The notes: generated by a model not told the origin, from the letters alone. DNA of 64,000 nucleotides from JACVRW01 sp963846505 (GCA_963846505.1 CAWJWD010000001.1:62001-126000); one strand, 5' to 3'; counted from the first letter of the stretch, positions 44,546-54,255 are shown. Translations and numbers: made by a program.

Positions 44546-47500
44546 TCATCGGCTGCCCCTCCCCGTTCCCGCTGCCTTCAGCTCGAGGCCCATCACCGCT
44601 GGTCGCGCGTCGCCGAATCGCACCACCAGCGACACTCGGAGCCGCCCCGACCGCGCCAGCGCGAGGCGAGCCGGCCGCGACAGTCGGAGAGAAACCCTCA
44701 CCGGACCTCCCCGTCTCGCCGACTTCGACGCCCTCAGCGCCGTCAGCGTGCGCCGCCCGACTCTTGCGCGGCCCCGAATCACCACGCGCCCCGCCTTGCT
44801 GGTGTGCGCCAGCAGCACCACGCGCCGGCCCGCGGCGAGGGCGCGCTGGGCGGAACGCCCGAAGCGTCGGACGCTCAACGACGCTCGCTCAAGCCTTTGG
44901 GCATCGTCGGCTCCCGCCGGCGAGCTCCCCGCGGCAAGGCTCGGCGGCAGCGCAAACGGGCCTTGGCACTCGTCCCCAACGCACGGGGGCGGAAGCTCCT
45001 GCTCGGGGAAGCCCCCATCGACTCGGGCGTCGTAGACGTCGACCTGATCGTCGACGTCCGCGCCAACCAGCCGCTCGCGCGTGGTGAAGAACACATCGCC
45101 ACCATCGGCGCCGGCATCGATGAACCTCGCCCCCTCGGCGCTCTTTCCGGTGCTTATCAGGCTCACGGCTCCCGCAGCCCACTGATACACGTCGACCTTC
45201 CCATTCGTGTCAGTCGGAACCAGCGACTGCGCCGTCTCGAAGAACGCTCGCTTGCCGTCCGACGACAGATTGCGCGGCAGCCGGTACGGCGCGCGGGGGG
45301 ACTCGATCGCAGGATTCGATCCGAGATCGGGCGGGTAGAACAGCCATGCGTCACCGCTAGCCGCCGGCTCTGGAGCGCACGACACGCACGCCAGCCGATC
45401 CGTCTCGGCGTCATAGAGATACACCTGCTTGGTGCCTGCGTTGTCTGCGGCGGTCAACCGGCCGTGCGACACGAACAGCAGCTGTGCCCCGTTCGCACTA
45501 ATTCGGGCATCGCGGAACTGCTTCGTGCGAGCGTCGCGCTCAGTTGCCCAAACGCCTCCATCGGAGTCCGTCAAGGTGGCTATGTAACGCACCCCTTCGC
45601 CAGGCGACCACTTGTACAGGTTGGGCCGCGCAGCCTGGGCGCCGGGCGCCAACACGCCAGCCGCGACGAAGTAGACATGCGACAGATCGTCAGCAGCGGC
45701 GGCCACGCCCTGCACGCCTCCACCGCCCTCGTCGCCGGTGGTCAGGTCCGTGAGCCGTTCCCCCGCGGGGGCTTCCGCGTCCCACAGATAGAGGTCGGGC
45801 GCGAATCCGCCTGGACAGCTCACATCGCAGGCCGTGGCGTCATCAGTCAGCTTCTGGGCGCTCGTGAAGAGGGCCAACGCCCCGTCGTCGGCCTTCGCTG
45901 CCGCGAACAGCCCACTTGCCGGCAACGACGGATCGTCACCCGCACGCTCAGACGCCGTTAACAATTCCGTGCTGATGCCGTCCTCGCGTACGTACAACGG
46001 GCCGCCAACGCCGATGGCGGCGGTGAAGAAGATCCGGCTGCCGTCCTCCGAGATCAGATGGTCTCCCGGATAGAACTGGCCGCGTAGCGATCCGGCACCC
46101 GCGAGTGCCGCGTCCGCCGGCTCCCCGGACGGGAGCTTGCTCACGAATCGCACTTCGCCGTTCGCCCACTCATATACGCCGACGCCCGCATTCGACAGAC
46201 CATCCGGAGTCAGCCGACGACCGTCCGACTCGAACACGACGCGCCGGCCGCTCTCCGTCGCGCCAGCGAACTCGAAGCGGGTCTCGACGGACTCATCACC
46301 CGGCACCTCGGGCGAGAGATCCATCCAAGGCGAAGACAGGAGGTCATAGGAAGCCGCGGAGTCACCATGCTCCTGCAGGTAAAGTCCCCAAGAATCCGCC
46401 GAGCAGCTGCTTCGCCCCTGGCGTGAGCGCGGCATCAGTGCCTACGACCGCCCGCTCGAGGTCGTTGGACAGGTACCAAATCGTGGACGTCATGACGTCA
46501 GACCCTGGGTTCGGGTCTGCCGGTGGGTTCATCCCGCGCGTGATCCATCCCTTCGCACCGCGGACGCTGCGGTATTGACCCTGCGGAGCGCCGCTCCCGA
46601 TGTCCGCGAACTGTGCTTGGGCGGCGTACGCGACGCTGCCACCGGAAGCGGCGGCGCCGGAGGTCGCCAACGTCCCCGAAGGCAAATCACGGTTGATGTC
46701 GCCTCCGTTCTTGTCCAGCGGCGACACCATCTCATACGCACGTCCGTCCGGTGCGGGCGGCGCCGATGGGCGGGTGGTGAAGGTCCCGTCAGGGCCATCC
46801 GTCCTGCCTGCCGCATTGAGCGCCACTAAGCGGAAGTGGTAGGTGGTCGCGGGCGAGAGCCCCTCGGCGAGTTGCCGCGCGACGACGAACTGGCTACCGT
46901 CGCCAACCTCGGCATCCTGGGCCGGCAGACGAGACCCGTATGCCGGGGTCAGCCCATACTCGATGAAGTAGGTGGTCGGAGACTTCTGAGGGTTGATCTC
47001 ACCGGCCAGCCATGCCCTGGACTCAGTTACGTTGCCCGCGGGCAGACGGCGCACGCTTGGGGGCGCCGCATCCGTGGTGAAGGTCTCCTCGGCCGAGATC
47101 GCACCTCCGGCGTTGAACGCCTTGTCCGCTCTGAGGCGCACCCGATACGCCGTGTTCGGCTCGAGGTCCTCCACGGCGCTCGCAACCTCGACGTCGGACG
47201 TCCCGGTCCCGACAGAGACGCCCTCCGAGTCCGGGACTGGCGTCCAAGTCCCGCCGTCAGTGGAGTATTCGAAGCGATATCGCGTCTCCGGGGACCCTTG
47301 GGGGTTGACGATCCCGTGGAGCGTCGCTCCACGGGCGGTCACGTCCGTCGCCGCCTGAACCTCGACCGTCGGGAGCAGCACGTCGTCGACGACGAGCACT
47401 CGGTGGGCCGTCGGCTCGCTTACGAGGAGGCGCTCGCTCGCCGGGTCGAACGCCATGCCTCCCGCCAGGACGACTGGGACGCCGTTCGGGGCATGGGTGT

Positions 47501-48461
47501 CCACCCCACTTCCGTCTCCGCTGAACTCCAGGATCGCCGCAGCCGTGAAGTCCGCGGTGAACCCAAGGATGTAGACATGGTCATCGGAGAGATCGACCGC
47601 CACGTCCTTCGGTGCGTTGACTGCACCCGCGGCAAACAGCTGCTGGAAGTCTCCAGCAGGTCCAAACCGCTGCACACGCCCGCTTCCGTCACCAGCGTCC
47701 ACCACGTAGAGTCGACCGCCTGCGTCAACCGCGAGCCGAGTCGGACGGTTGAAGTCACCCTCGCCGGCGCCTCCGCCGGGGGCGCCGATCTGGGCGAGAT
47801 ACGTGCCGGCGCTCGTGTAGCGCTGAACCCGGTTGTTGTCCGTGTCGGCGACATACACGTCACCCGACACCGGATCCACGGCAACGCCCTGAGGCGCCTC
47901 CATCTGTCCCTCGCCGGAGCCCGTCGACCCGAATTGAAGGATGAACGTGCCGTCGGCGGCGAACTTCTGAATGCGATCGTTGCCGGTGTCCGCAACGTAG
48001 ACCGAACCATCGCTCTGATGCACGGCAAGCTGGGGATACATCGTCACGTTTCCGCCGTCGTCGAACGCGTTCACCGACAGCTGGCCGGCACCCTGCCCCG
48101 GAATACCACCGCGGCACACCGCCGTGCACACTTCGAAAGCGTTCGCGCCAGTCTGTACCCCCCATCCCCAGGCTCGAACGAAGGGGCCTGCCTGGTCGAA
48201 CTGTGCGATGCGATTACCGTCCGGACTCTCGCCTGCGAACTGATTGTCGGCATCGACCACATAGACGCCACCAGTCGTTCCGTTCACTGCCAGGCCTGCA
48301 GGTGCGTCGAACTGGCTGGAGCCCGCCCCACCGCTCCCGAAGGACCCGACGACGGCCTTCCCCGCACTCGCGCTAGGAGCCCAGATGGCCAGCGTGACCA
48401 GGAGTAGACCGGCGATAGCGGCCATTCGCAGCTGTCGCGCACTGCAGACGACAAAGGTCAA
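44546..48461 (-). CDS. Secreted NHL-FN3-PD40 propeller protein C3, frameshifted in the middle
   Basis: About 1304 aa if one base is removed, against 1298 for its intact paralogue C4. I prefer the TTG start at 48461, since GGGGGAGG lies 6 bp upstream. Order: signal peptide to PSASA; NHL propeller (about 35-330, for example DVYVADTDNNRVQRYTSAG); two FN3-like modules (TLHGIVNPQGSPETRYRFEY, WLAGEINPQKSPTTYFIEYG); then AYEMVSPLDKNGGDINRD and a PD40 propeller. The frame breaks at 46393-46394: one surplus A on the plus strand. Without it, LLGGSWGLYLQEH runs on as in C4. The C-terminus is a Arg/Ala-rich beta domain (TLTALRASKSARRGG) instead of the Cys tail of C1 and C2. Confidence 0.83.
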
Positions 48462-48554
48462 GGTGGGCCTCCCCCTCACAGCGTTGATCAGGCTCGGGGG
48501 TGCTGCCCCCCCTCCGCGTGCGAGCCGCGGCTCGGGGGCCCCCCTCGCCAGAGC

Positions 48555-48584
48555 ACCATAGACGACCTCGTTTTCCGATGTCAA
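48555..48584 (-). promoter_or_regulatory. Promoter of the C3-B3 operon
   Basis: TTGACA (48584-48579), 18 bp, TATGGT (48560-48555). The spacer has AAAACG and ends CGTC, like C1, C2 and C4. The rest of the stretch 48462-48830 is the A5 promoter and leader. Confidence 0.68.
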
Positions 48585-48649
48585 GGCCCAAACTTGGTCG
48601 GCACACACTAGGGGGTCAGTGCCTCCCTCGCCGCCCTGCTCGATAATTT

Positions 48650-48678
48650 TTGATCATTTGTATCTTCTTCGCTACTGT
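48650..48678 (+). promoter_or_regulatory. Promoter of A5
   Basis: TTGATC (48650-48655), 17 bp, TACTGT (48673-48678); the -10 equals that of A1. Its -35 lies 65 bp from the divergent C3 -35. The leader holds AAAGGGGG at 48701, 130 nt before the start. Confidence 0.58.
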
Positions 48679-48830
48679 GCTACTATTGATCAGCGCGATG
48701 AAAGGGGGCGGCGACTAGGACACTGCCAATAGCCACGCCGCATATGGTCCTTGGAGGTCGATCTCGATGACAGCCCGACCTCTACCAATTCTCACGCAAC
48801 TATCATCCTCATACGAAAGGTAATGCCGAT

Positions 48831-49475
48831 ATGACGAAGTTGCTTCTTCGCGGCCTGGTGGTCGTTGGTGCGCTGAGCGTGCTCGCCATAGCCGCCATCC
48901 CCGCACACGCCACCATCACACCAGCTGGCGCCACGATCTCAGCAAGCTCCACAGACTCCCAGCTGTCGGCTGGTGGACCCATCGTCAGATGCCCGACATC
49001 GGAGTTCACAGGCACCATCAACGCGGCAGGCACCGCCCTCTCAGGCAGACTCGCCTTCTCAAGCAACCCCAGACTCAGAATCACATGCACCGAAAGCACC
49101 CTCGGCAGCTCAGTCACGGTCGTCTGCAGAGGCCTCATCACACTTAGATCAGACAGCTCAGTCGCCGGCGTGAGCGCCTCAGGCACGGTCGTCCTCACAG
49201 GCGCCACCCCCTTCGAATGCTCAGTTACGGTCGCGGCGCTCGGGTGCACCATCACAATCAGAGGACCACAAGGCCCCTTCAACGCAGGCGGTCAACCCTC
49301 AGCCTGGACCTTCGACCAGGCCACCCAGATCCTCACCGCCGACGTCAGAACACTCAGAGCAGTCGGAACCGGGCTCTGCCCCAGCTCCAACGCCTCCACT
49401 TTTAGCGGCAGATACAGAGTCACCTCAGTCAACACAAGACCGGTACCATCCCAAATAAGACTCACCATCTCATAA
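48831..49475 (+). CDS. Small six-cysteine secreted protein A5 (family A, longer subgroup)
   Basis: 214 aa, ATG at 48831 with AAAGG upstream. Signal peptide MTKLLLRGLVVVGALSVLAI to PAHA, mature start TITPAGATISASSTDSQ. Cysteines at VRC, ITC, VVC, FEC, LGC and LC; the subgroup carries an extra segment GPQGPFNAGGQPSAWTFDQ before the end RYRVTSVNTRP and IRLTIS. Mature arginines are AGA throughout; the signal peptide uses CGC. First of a tandem triplet divergent from C3. Confidence 0.86.
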   Translation: MTKLLLRGLVVVGALSVLAIAAIPAHATITPAGATISASSTDSQLSAGGPIVRCPTSEFTGTINAAGTALSGRLAFSSNPRLRITCTESTLGSSVTVVCRGLITLRSDSSVAGVSASGTVVLTGATPFECSVTVAALGCTITIRGPQGPFNAGGQPSAWTFDQATQILTADVRTLRAVGTGLCPSSNASTFSGRYRVTSVNTRPVPSQIRLTIS

Positions 49476-49838
49476 CACCCCGTCGGGGGCCGGCAAAGCC
49501 GGCCCCCGGCCGCATTCCGGCCGCCTCACTCGGGCGGGCGCAACTAACGCCCTCCAGCTCCTCCTGGGAAGGTGCAAAACATGACGAAGTTGCTTCTCCG
49601 CAACCTGGTAGTCGTTGGTGCGCTGAGCGTGCTCGCCATAGCCGCCACCCCCGCACACGCCCTCATCACACCAGCTGGCGCCACGATCTCAGCAAGCTCC
49701 CCAGACTCATCCTTCTCGCTTGGTGGAGCGGTCGTGAGATGTCCGACATCGGAGTTCACAGGCACCATCAACGCCGCAGGCACCGCCCTCTCAGGCAGAC
49801 TCGCCTTCTCAAGCAACCCCAGAAACAGAATCAACTGC
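49146..49838 (+). repeat. Direct tandem duplication, unit 1
   Basis: 49146-49838 recurs as 49896-50588, a 750 bp offset, with a single difference seen (G at 49233, C at 49983). The unit spans the 3' part of A5, the terminator and spacer, and the 5' half of A6. Confidence 0.85.
49484..49508 (+). terminator. Terminator after A5
   Basis: CGGGGGCCGGC, loop AAA, GCCGGCCCCCG: perfect 11 bp stem just after the stop. Confidence 0.72.
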
Positions 49839-50225
49839 GTCGAGAGCGTCCTCGGCAGCTCGTTCACGGTCGTCTGCAGAGGCCTCATCACATTCAGATC
49901 AGACAGCTCAGTCGCCGGCGTGAGCGCCTCAGGCACGGTCGTCCTCACAGGCGCCACCCCCTTCGAATGCTCAGTTACGGTCCCGGCGCTCGGGTGCACC
50001 ATCACAATCAGAGGACCACAAGGCCCCTTCAACGCAGGCGGTCAACCCTCAGCCTGGACCTTCGACCAGGCCACCCAGATCCTCACCGCCGACGTCAGAA
50101 CACTCAGAGCAGTCGGAACCGGGCTCTGCCCCAGCTCCAACGCCTCCACTTTTAGCGGCAGATACAGAGTCACCTCAGTCAACACAAGACCGGTACCATC
50201 CCAAATAAGACTCACCATCTCATAA
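49581..50225 (+). CDS. Small six-cysteine secreted protein A6, a hybrid of A7 (front) and A5 (back)
   Basis: 214 aa from the ATG at 49581, eight bases after GGGAAGG; a GTG nine bases upstream is less likely. The first 86 codons are base-for-base those of A7; the final 110 or so are those of A5 except for one residue (VPALG for VAALG). Only about 60 bases in between are its own. Family features are complete: signal peptide to PAHA, six cysteines, AGA arginines, end IRLTIS. No separate promoter is visible in the short spacer, so it may depend on read-through from A5. Confidence 0.86.
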   Translation: MTKLLLRNLVVVGALSVLAIAATPAHALITPAGATISASSPDSSFSLGGAVVRCPTSEFTGTINAAGTALSGRLAFSSNPRNRINCVESVLGSSFTVVCRGLITFRSDSSVAGVSASGTVVLTGATPFECSVTVPALGCTITIRGPQGPFNAGGQPSAWTFDQATQILTADVRTLRAVGTGLCPSSNASTFSGRYRVTSVNTRPVPSQIRLTIS

Positions 50226-50588
50226 CACCCCGTCGGGGGCCGGCAAAGCCGGCCCCCGGCCGCATTCCGGCCGCCTCACTCGGGCGGGCGCAACTAACGC
50301 CCTCCAGCTCCTCCTGGGAAGGTGCAAAACATGACGAAGTTGCTTCTCCGCAACCTGGTAGTCGTTGGTGCGCTGAGCGTGCTCGCCATAGCCGCCACCC
50401 CCGCACACGCCCTCATCACACCAGCTGGCGCCACGATCTCAGCAAGCTCCCCAGACTCATCCTTCTCGCTTGGTGGAGCGGTCGTGAGATGTCCGACATC
50501 GGAGTTCACAGGCACCATCAACGCCGCAGGCACCGCCCTCTCAGGCAGACTCGCCTTCTCAAGCAACCCCAGAAACAGAATCAACTGC
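49896..50588 (+). repeat. Direct tandem duplication, unit 2
   Basis: Second copy of 49146-49838: 3' part of A6, terminator and spacer, 5' half of A7. Confidence 0.85.
50234..50258 (+). terminator. Terminator after A6
   Basis: Identical to the hairpin at 49484-49508, carried along by the duplication. Confidence 0.72.
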
Positions 50589-50975
50589 ACCGAGAACGCC
50601 TTCGGCACCTCAGTCACGGTTACCTGCAGAGGCAACATCACACTTAGATCAGATAGCTCAGTCGCCGGTTTCACCACCTCAGGTGCCGTAGCCATGACAG
50701 GTGGTACCCCCTTCGAGTGCTCAATCGTATTCTCGTTCTTCGGGTGCACCGTTACAATCAGAGGTCCCCAAGGCCCATTTAACGCAGCCGGCCAACCATC
50801 AGCCTGGACCTTCGACCAAGCCACCCAAACCCTCACGGCCGACATCAGAACAATCAGAGCAGTCGGAGTCGGGGTCTGCCCCAACTCCAACGCTGCCGTC
50901 TTCACCGGCAGATACAGAGTCACCTCAGTCAACAACAGACCCGTGCCCGCCCAAGCAAGAGTCAGAATCTCATAA
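50331..50975 (+). CDS. Small six-cysteine secreted protein A7 (family A, longer subgroup)
   Basis: 214 aa, ATG at 50331 after GGGAAGG. The front equals A6; after INC it diverges (TENAFGTSVTVTCRGNITLRS, VFSFFGCTVTIRG) and ends VPAQARVRIS, a variant of the TIS terminus. Six cysteines and AGA arginines are kept. Last gene of the tandem triplet. Confidence 0.86.
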   Translation: MTKLLLRNLVVVGALSVLAIAATPAHALITPAGATISASSPDSSFSLGGAVVRCPTSEFTGTINAAGTALSGRLAFSSNPRNRINCTENAFGTSVTVTCRGNITLRSDSSVAGFTTSGAVAMTGGTPFECSIVFSFFGCTVTIRGPQGPFNAAGQPSAWTFDQATQTLTADIRTIRAVGVGVCPNSNAAVFTGRYRVTSVNNRPVPAQARVRIS

Positions 50976-51001
50976 CTACCGCTACCTCATGACAACGCTG
51001 C

Positions 51002-51030
51002 GTGTGGGGCCGGCATCGCCGGCCCCACAC
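51002..51030 (+). terminator. Terminator after A7
   Basis: GTGTGGGGCCGGC, loop ATC, GCCGGCCCCACAC: perfect 13 bp stem, 26 bp after the stop. Confidence 0.75.
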
Positions 51031-51095
51031 TGACTATCTCACCAATGTCCGGATATGGCCGGTACAGACTCCTACGCCCCCAGGACCGCACCGGA

Positions 51096-52121
51096 TCAGT
51101 CGTCGCCGGCTGAGCTTATTCGTGCCGAGCAGTGCACGGTGACGTATTCAGGCGCGCAGATAGTCTGGCGCCGGTAGCGAGTGATGAACGCGAGGCGAGC
51201 AGCGTATTCCCGCTCCTCTTGAAGCAGCTTCCGGATCCTGGGTCGTGCGGCGGCCAGCGTTTGGCGCGGTGCAGTAGCGCCGAGGATCGCGAAGGCATAC
51301 CAGCCCTTCACCGTTCTCACGGGCCCACCGACCCGTCCGACGGGAGTGGAGAAGATCGCTCTCAGAAGCACATCATCGCCAGTGGTCTCGCTCAACGTCG
51401 CCTGCCCGTCGCTCGACGTGCTGACACCCTGGTAGAGAGGGAGCGCGCGGACGAACCTCCGCCGACCTCGCTCGTCATCGAGAGCCTCCTTGGCCAGCGC
51501 TGCTCGTGCCCTGGTGGAAGCCAGTACGAGCCGGACGCGTCGCGTGGCGGGCGTCGAGAACCGGTGAGGGTAACGCCGGTATGAGCGGCGAACGTCCGCG
51601 TCGGTGATCCGCTTGTCCCCAAGCCGATCACGTACTTCTCGCTTGATCAGCTCGAGGCGCAGCTGACGCCGCAGCAGCCGCGCGACCCGGTGCCCGATCG
51701 CCCCCTGCGCAGCATGTACTCGGCCAGCACCGAGCCGAGCCCGGATCGACTGGCGCATCGAATCAGGATCGAGTCTGATGCCGAGCCGCTCGACCTCCAG
51801 GTCGACCCAACGACGCTCGATGAGCTGCGGCAGTTGCGCCCTGAACTGCTCGCGGCAGCGTACCCGCAGCTGCGGCCGCGACGAGGCTCTATCGACACGC
51901 CGCAGCGCGGCCACGCAGGTGCCGAAGAGAGGTGGCCTCAGCGGTGCAGCCACATTGCCGCCCGGCGACGCGTGTGCCCGGACCCATGCGTCGAGGTCAG
52001 CCTCGGTCAGCGTCTCGTCACCGATCTTCACGATCGTCCTCGACGACTCCTCGTCGCCACATCCAGCCGCCAGCAGGCAAGCGAGGACGACGGCGAGGAC
52101 GCTCAACCCGCGCACGATCAC
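51096..52121 (-). CDS. SurA/PrsA-like foldase lipoprotein
   Basis: 341 aa. The GTG at 52121 overlaps the stop of the upstream FN3 gene (GTGA), so the two are translationally coupled. Lipobox LAAGC. IVKIGDETLTEADLDAWV is the chaperone-domain opening; ITDADVRRSYRRYPHRFSTPATRRV leads into a weak PpiC region with VKGWYAFAILGATAPRQ. It ends TICAPEYVTVHCSARISS with C-x8-C. Probably an extracytoplasmic chaperone or isomerase; activity uncertain. Confidence 0.78.
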   Translation of the reverse strand: MIVRGLSVLAVVLACLLAAGCGDEESSRTIVKIGDETLTEADLDAWVRAHASPGGNVAAPLRPPLFGTCVAALRRVDRASSRPQLRVRCREQFRAQLPQLIERRWVDLEVERLGIRLDPDSMRQSIRARLGAGRVHAAQGAIGHRVARLLRRQLRLELIKREVRDRLGDKRITDADVRRSYRRYPHRFSTPATRRVRLVLASTRARAALAKEALDDERGRRRFVRALPLYQGVSTSSDGQATLSETTGDDVLLRAIFSTPVGRVGGPVRTVKGWYAFAILGATAPRQTLAAARPRIRKLLQEEREYAARLAFITRYRRQTICAPEYVTVHCSARISSAGDD

Positions 52122-53002
52122 AACGCCGATCTGAGCGGATCGAGGCCCATGGTGGGATCGCGCGATCCGGTCGGATGCGCGCCGTCCGCCGCACCGTCGC
52201 GCACCCTCAGCTCCAGCGGTCTCGCCGTCCCCGTCGCCCGACACCGGGCGATCTGACGCACGAGCCTTGCCGGCACCACCACGTGAACGTGATATTGCGG
52301 GTTTGGCCAGGACTGGCGCTCGCGAAACAACAACCGCCCTCGGGCTGCGAAGCAAGCGACTCGCAAATATGGATGATCGCTCGTCAACGTCGGGCGCTCG
52401 ACCTCCGACGGCAGATACAAGACGATCTGCCCGTATCCTCTGACCACGCGGTAGACCCGTGCCGAATCCATGCGCATGGCACCCTTCGGCGGGTCTACGT
52501 TGCCCTCGCCTCCCTGCCGCAGCGAGCGCCTGTCCGGATCGGCGGCCGGGTGGCGTCCCTTGCGGGTCACGAACGTGCCCGCCGGACCCTTCGTCGTCCC
52601 TACCGGACTGGTCGCCACCAGCCGGAACCGATAGGCAGTATCGGGCCGCAGAGCCATCACCAGCTGCGTGGCGACCACGAATCGCTCGCCCTGTCCGGCC
52701 TCGCCGATGTCGACCTCGGGCGGGACCAGCACGCCATGTTCGAAGGCGATATCCGAAGCGCGGGTGTACTCCACTAGGAAGCCCGTAGGCGATCCCCTCG
52801 GATTCACCTCCCCGCCGAGCCAAACGCTCGTCTCGGTGATCTCTCTCGCCGGCAACGCGCGAACCGACGGCCGTGCGCCCTCGTCCGCGGAACCGATCGT
52901 CGTGGTGACGCAGAGCCCTGCAAACCCCATCGCGAGCATCAGGACGCCCGCAAACCACCCGCGGTGGCACCCGGCCCTCGCAGCACGACCGCTAAACGCC
53001 AT
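52118..53002 (-). CDS. Secreted protein with one FN3-like domain
   Basis: 294 aa, ATG at 53002. A hydrophobic segment (WFAGVLMLAMGFAGLCVTTT) acts as signal peptide. Residues about 45-145 match the last FN3-like module of C3 and C4: VRALPAREITETSVWLGGEV, NPRGSPTGFLVEY, then VVATQLVMALRPDTAYRFRL and GPAGTFVT. The C-terminal half (YRVVRGYGQIVLYLPSEV, YHVHVVVPARLVRQIA) is not recognised. It seems to be a fragment of the C3/C4 architecture used on its own, coupled to a foldase-like lipoprotein. An AT-rich stretch at 53025-53060 may hold its promoter. Confidence 0.75.
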   Translation of the reverse strand: MAFSGRAARAGCHRGWFAGVLMLAMGFAGLCVTTTIGSADEGARPSVRALPAREITETSVWLGGEVNPRGSPTGFLVEYTRASDIAFEHGVLVPPEVDIGEAGQGERFVVATQLVMALRPDTAYRFRLVATSPVGTTKGPAGTFVTRKGRHPAADPDRRSLRQGGEGNVDPPKGAMRMDSARVYRVVRGYGQIVLYLPSEVERPTLTSDHPYLRVACFAARGRLLFRERQSWPNPQYHVHVVVPARLVRQIARCRATGTARPLELRVRDGAADGAHPTGSRDPTMGLDPLRSAL

Positions 53003-53119
53003 CCGGCGGTTCTAGACCGCCTTCCTAATTAGATACTAAATACTTTGTACATCTAGATCGATGGGCGGCGGGCACGCGCCGAGGCCGTGATGCGACGGCC
53101 CCGGCCACGTGGCTGCCTA

Positions 53120-54217
53120 CTACCTCCGATACTGGAACTTGATCGCCACGCCGGCGTGGTCGGACGGCCAGAGGCCGTTCGGCGCACGCTCGCTCAGCTT
53201 CTTGCCGACGACCCAGCCCTGAAGCGCCTTCAGCTTCGGCTTCACGAACACGAAGTCGATGCGATGATCGAACGAGGCAGCGCTCGTGTCGCTCAGGTCC
53301 GGCTTCTCCAAGCAGCAGGAGTAACCCGGGTCCTTGCTCTTGAGCAACGACCAGCCATCGATGATGCCGGCGCCCTCGAGAATGTCGAAGCCGCTGGCCG
53401 TCGACTCGCGCCCCTGCGGGTCGGTGTTCATGTCACCCGTAAGGAACAGTCGCTTCTTCGTCCGCAGCGGTCCGCTGGTCGAGACCAGCTCCTTCGCCTG
53501 AGCGTCACGAGCGGCGTCGAGCGCCGCCTCGAGATGCGTGTTGACGAAGCGGAACGGCTTGCCGTCCAGCTTGCCGTCGACGGCCGTCCAGCCACGCTGG
53601 CTGGTGAGCGTGCCGCCCTGCGTCGGGACGCTGAGCTTGAAGTCGTAGTTCTTGCCGAACTTCTTGGTGACCTTCAGACCCTTGCGTTGCTTGACGAGGA
53701 TCACGTCGTGCATCGTCAAGCGCACGTCGTAGCCGGCGTCGACCTGGGCCTCGATGTCGGCTTCGGACTGCGAGTTGCCGACGTCGTACTTCAGTCCCGC
53801 CTTCTTCAACTCCTTGCGCAGGATCGCGAGGAAGTCGTAGACGACCTGGGTCGACGGCGTGGTCTGCCCGTCACCAGCGCCCGGGGAGCGGCGCCAGGTG
53901 GCGACCTCCTGCAGGCCGATCAGGTCCGGCTTGGTGCGCTTGATCTCCTTGGCGATCAGCTTGGCGCGGGTGGGGAAGTCGGTCGTCTGGACCTCGTTCC
54001 AGAGCACGCCGGCCAGTTGGCGAAACTGCTCCGGCGTGGTGCCGGCAAGCGGGCCGAAGATGTTGCCGCCGAGGTAGATGTTGCGCGACATCACCGTCAC
54101 GGTCGTCGGCTTGGCCTGCTTCTTGCGCGGCTTGGCGTCTGCCATCGGAACCAGCAGCGCCAGGGCGGCGACCGCTACAAGCGCGGCGAGCGCCGCGCGG
54201 CGAATCCTCGAGAGCAC
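53120..54217 (-). CDS. Secreted endonuclease/exonuclease/phosphatase-family protein
   Basis: 365 aa, GTG at 54217 with AAAGGA upstream. Signal peptide MLSRIRRAALAALVAVAALA to ADA. The EEP fold motifs are in order: TVMSRNIYLGGN (metal Asn), PDLIGLQEVATW (catalytic Glu), LTGDMNTDPQG (Asp/Asn), FDHRIDFVFVKP and WPSDHAGVAIKF (catalytic Asp-His). All expected catalytic residues are present. Substrate could be nucleic acid, a phospholipid (sphingomyelinase-like) or an inositol phosphate; export favours an extracellular nuclease or phosphodiesterase. Confidence 0.87.
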   Translation of the reverse strand: MLSRIRRAALAALVAVAALALLVPMADAKPRKKQAKPTTVTVMSRNIYLGGNIFGPLAGTTPEQFRQLAGVLWNEVQTTDFPTRAKLIAKEIKRTKPDLIGLQEVATWRRSPGAGDGQTTPSTQVVYDFLAILRKELKKAGLKYDVGNSQSEADIEAQVDAGYDVRLTMHDVILVKQRKGLKVTKKFGKNYDFKLSVPTQGGTLTSQRGWTAVDGKLDGKPFRFVNTHLEAALDAARDAQAKELVSTSGPLRTKKRLFLTGDMNTDPQGRESTASGFDILEGAGIIDGWSLLKSKDPGYSCCLEKPDLSDTSAASFDHRIDFVFVKPKLKALQGWVVGKKLSERAPNGLWPSDHAGVAIKFQYRR

Positions 54218-54255
54218 GGGGGTGGTCCTTTCAGGAGCTAGGGGTTGTGCCCACC

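Noticed and set aside
42800..45961. 1053-codon plus-strand frame opposite B3 and C3
   Set aside because: Antisense shadow of two conserved secreted-protein genes, with no start context.
49146..50588. Direct repeats considered as a CRISPR array or mobile element
   Set aside because: The repeated unit is almost 700 bp of coding and terminator sequence within a paralogous gene tandem; there are no short regular repeats, transposase or inverted ends.
5563..50975. Horizontal transfer as the reason for AGA use in families A and E
   Set aside because: The bias is limited mainly to the mature parts, the genes share promoters and terminator styles with the surroundings and sit in several chromosomal places, and their third positions are otherwise C-rich. 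Not excluded, but not favoured.
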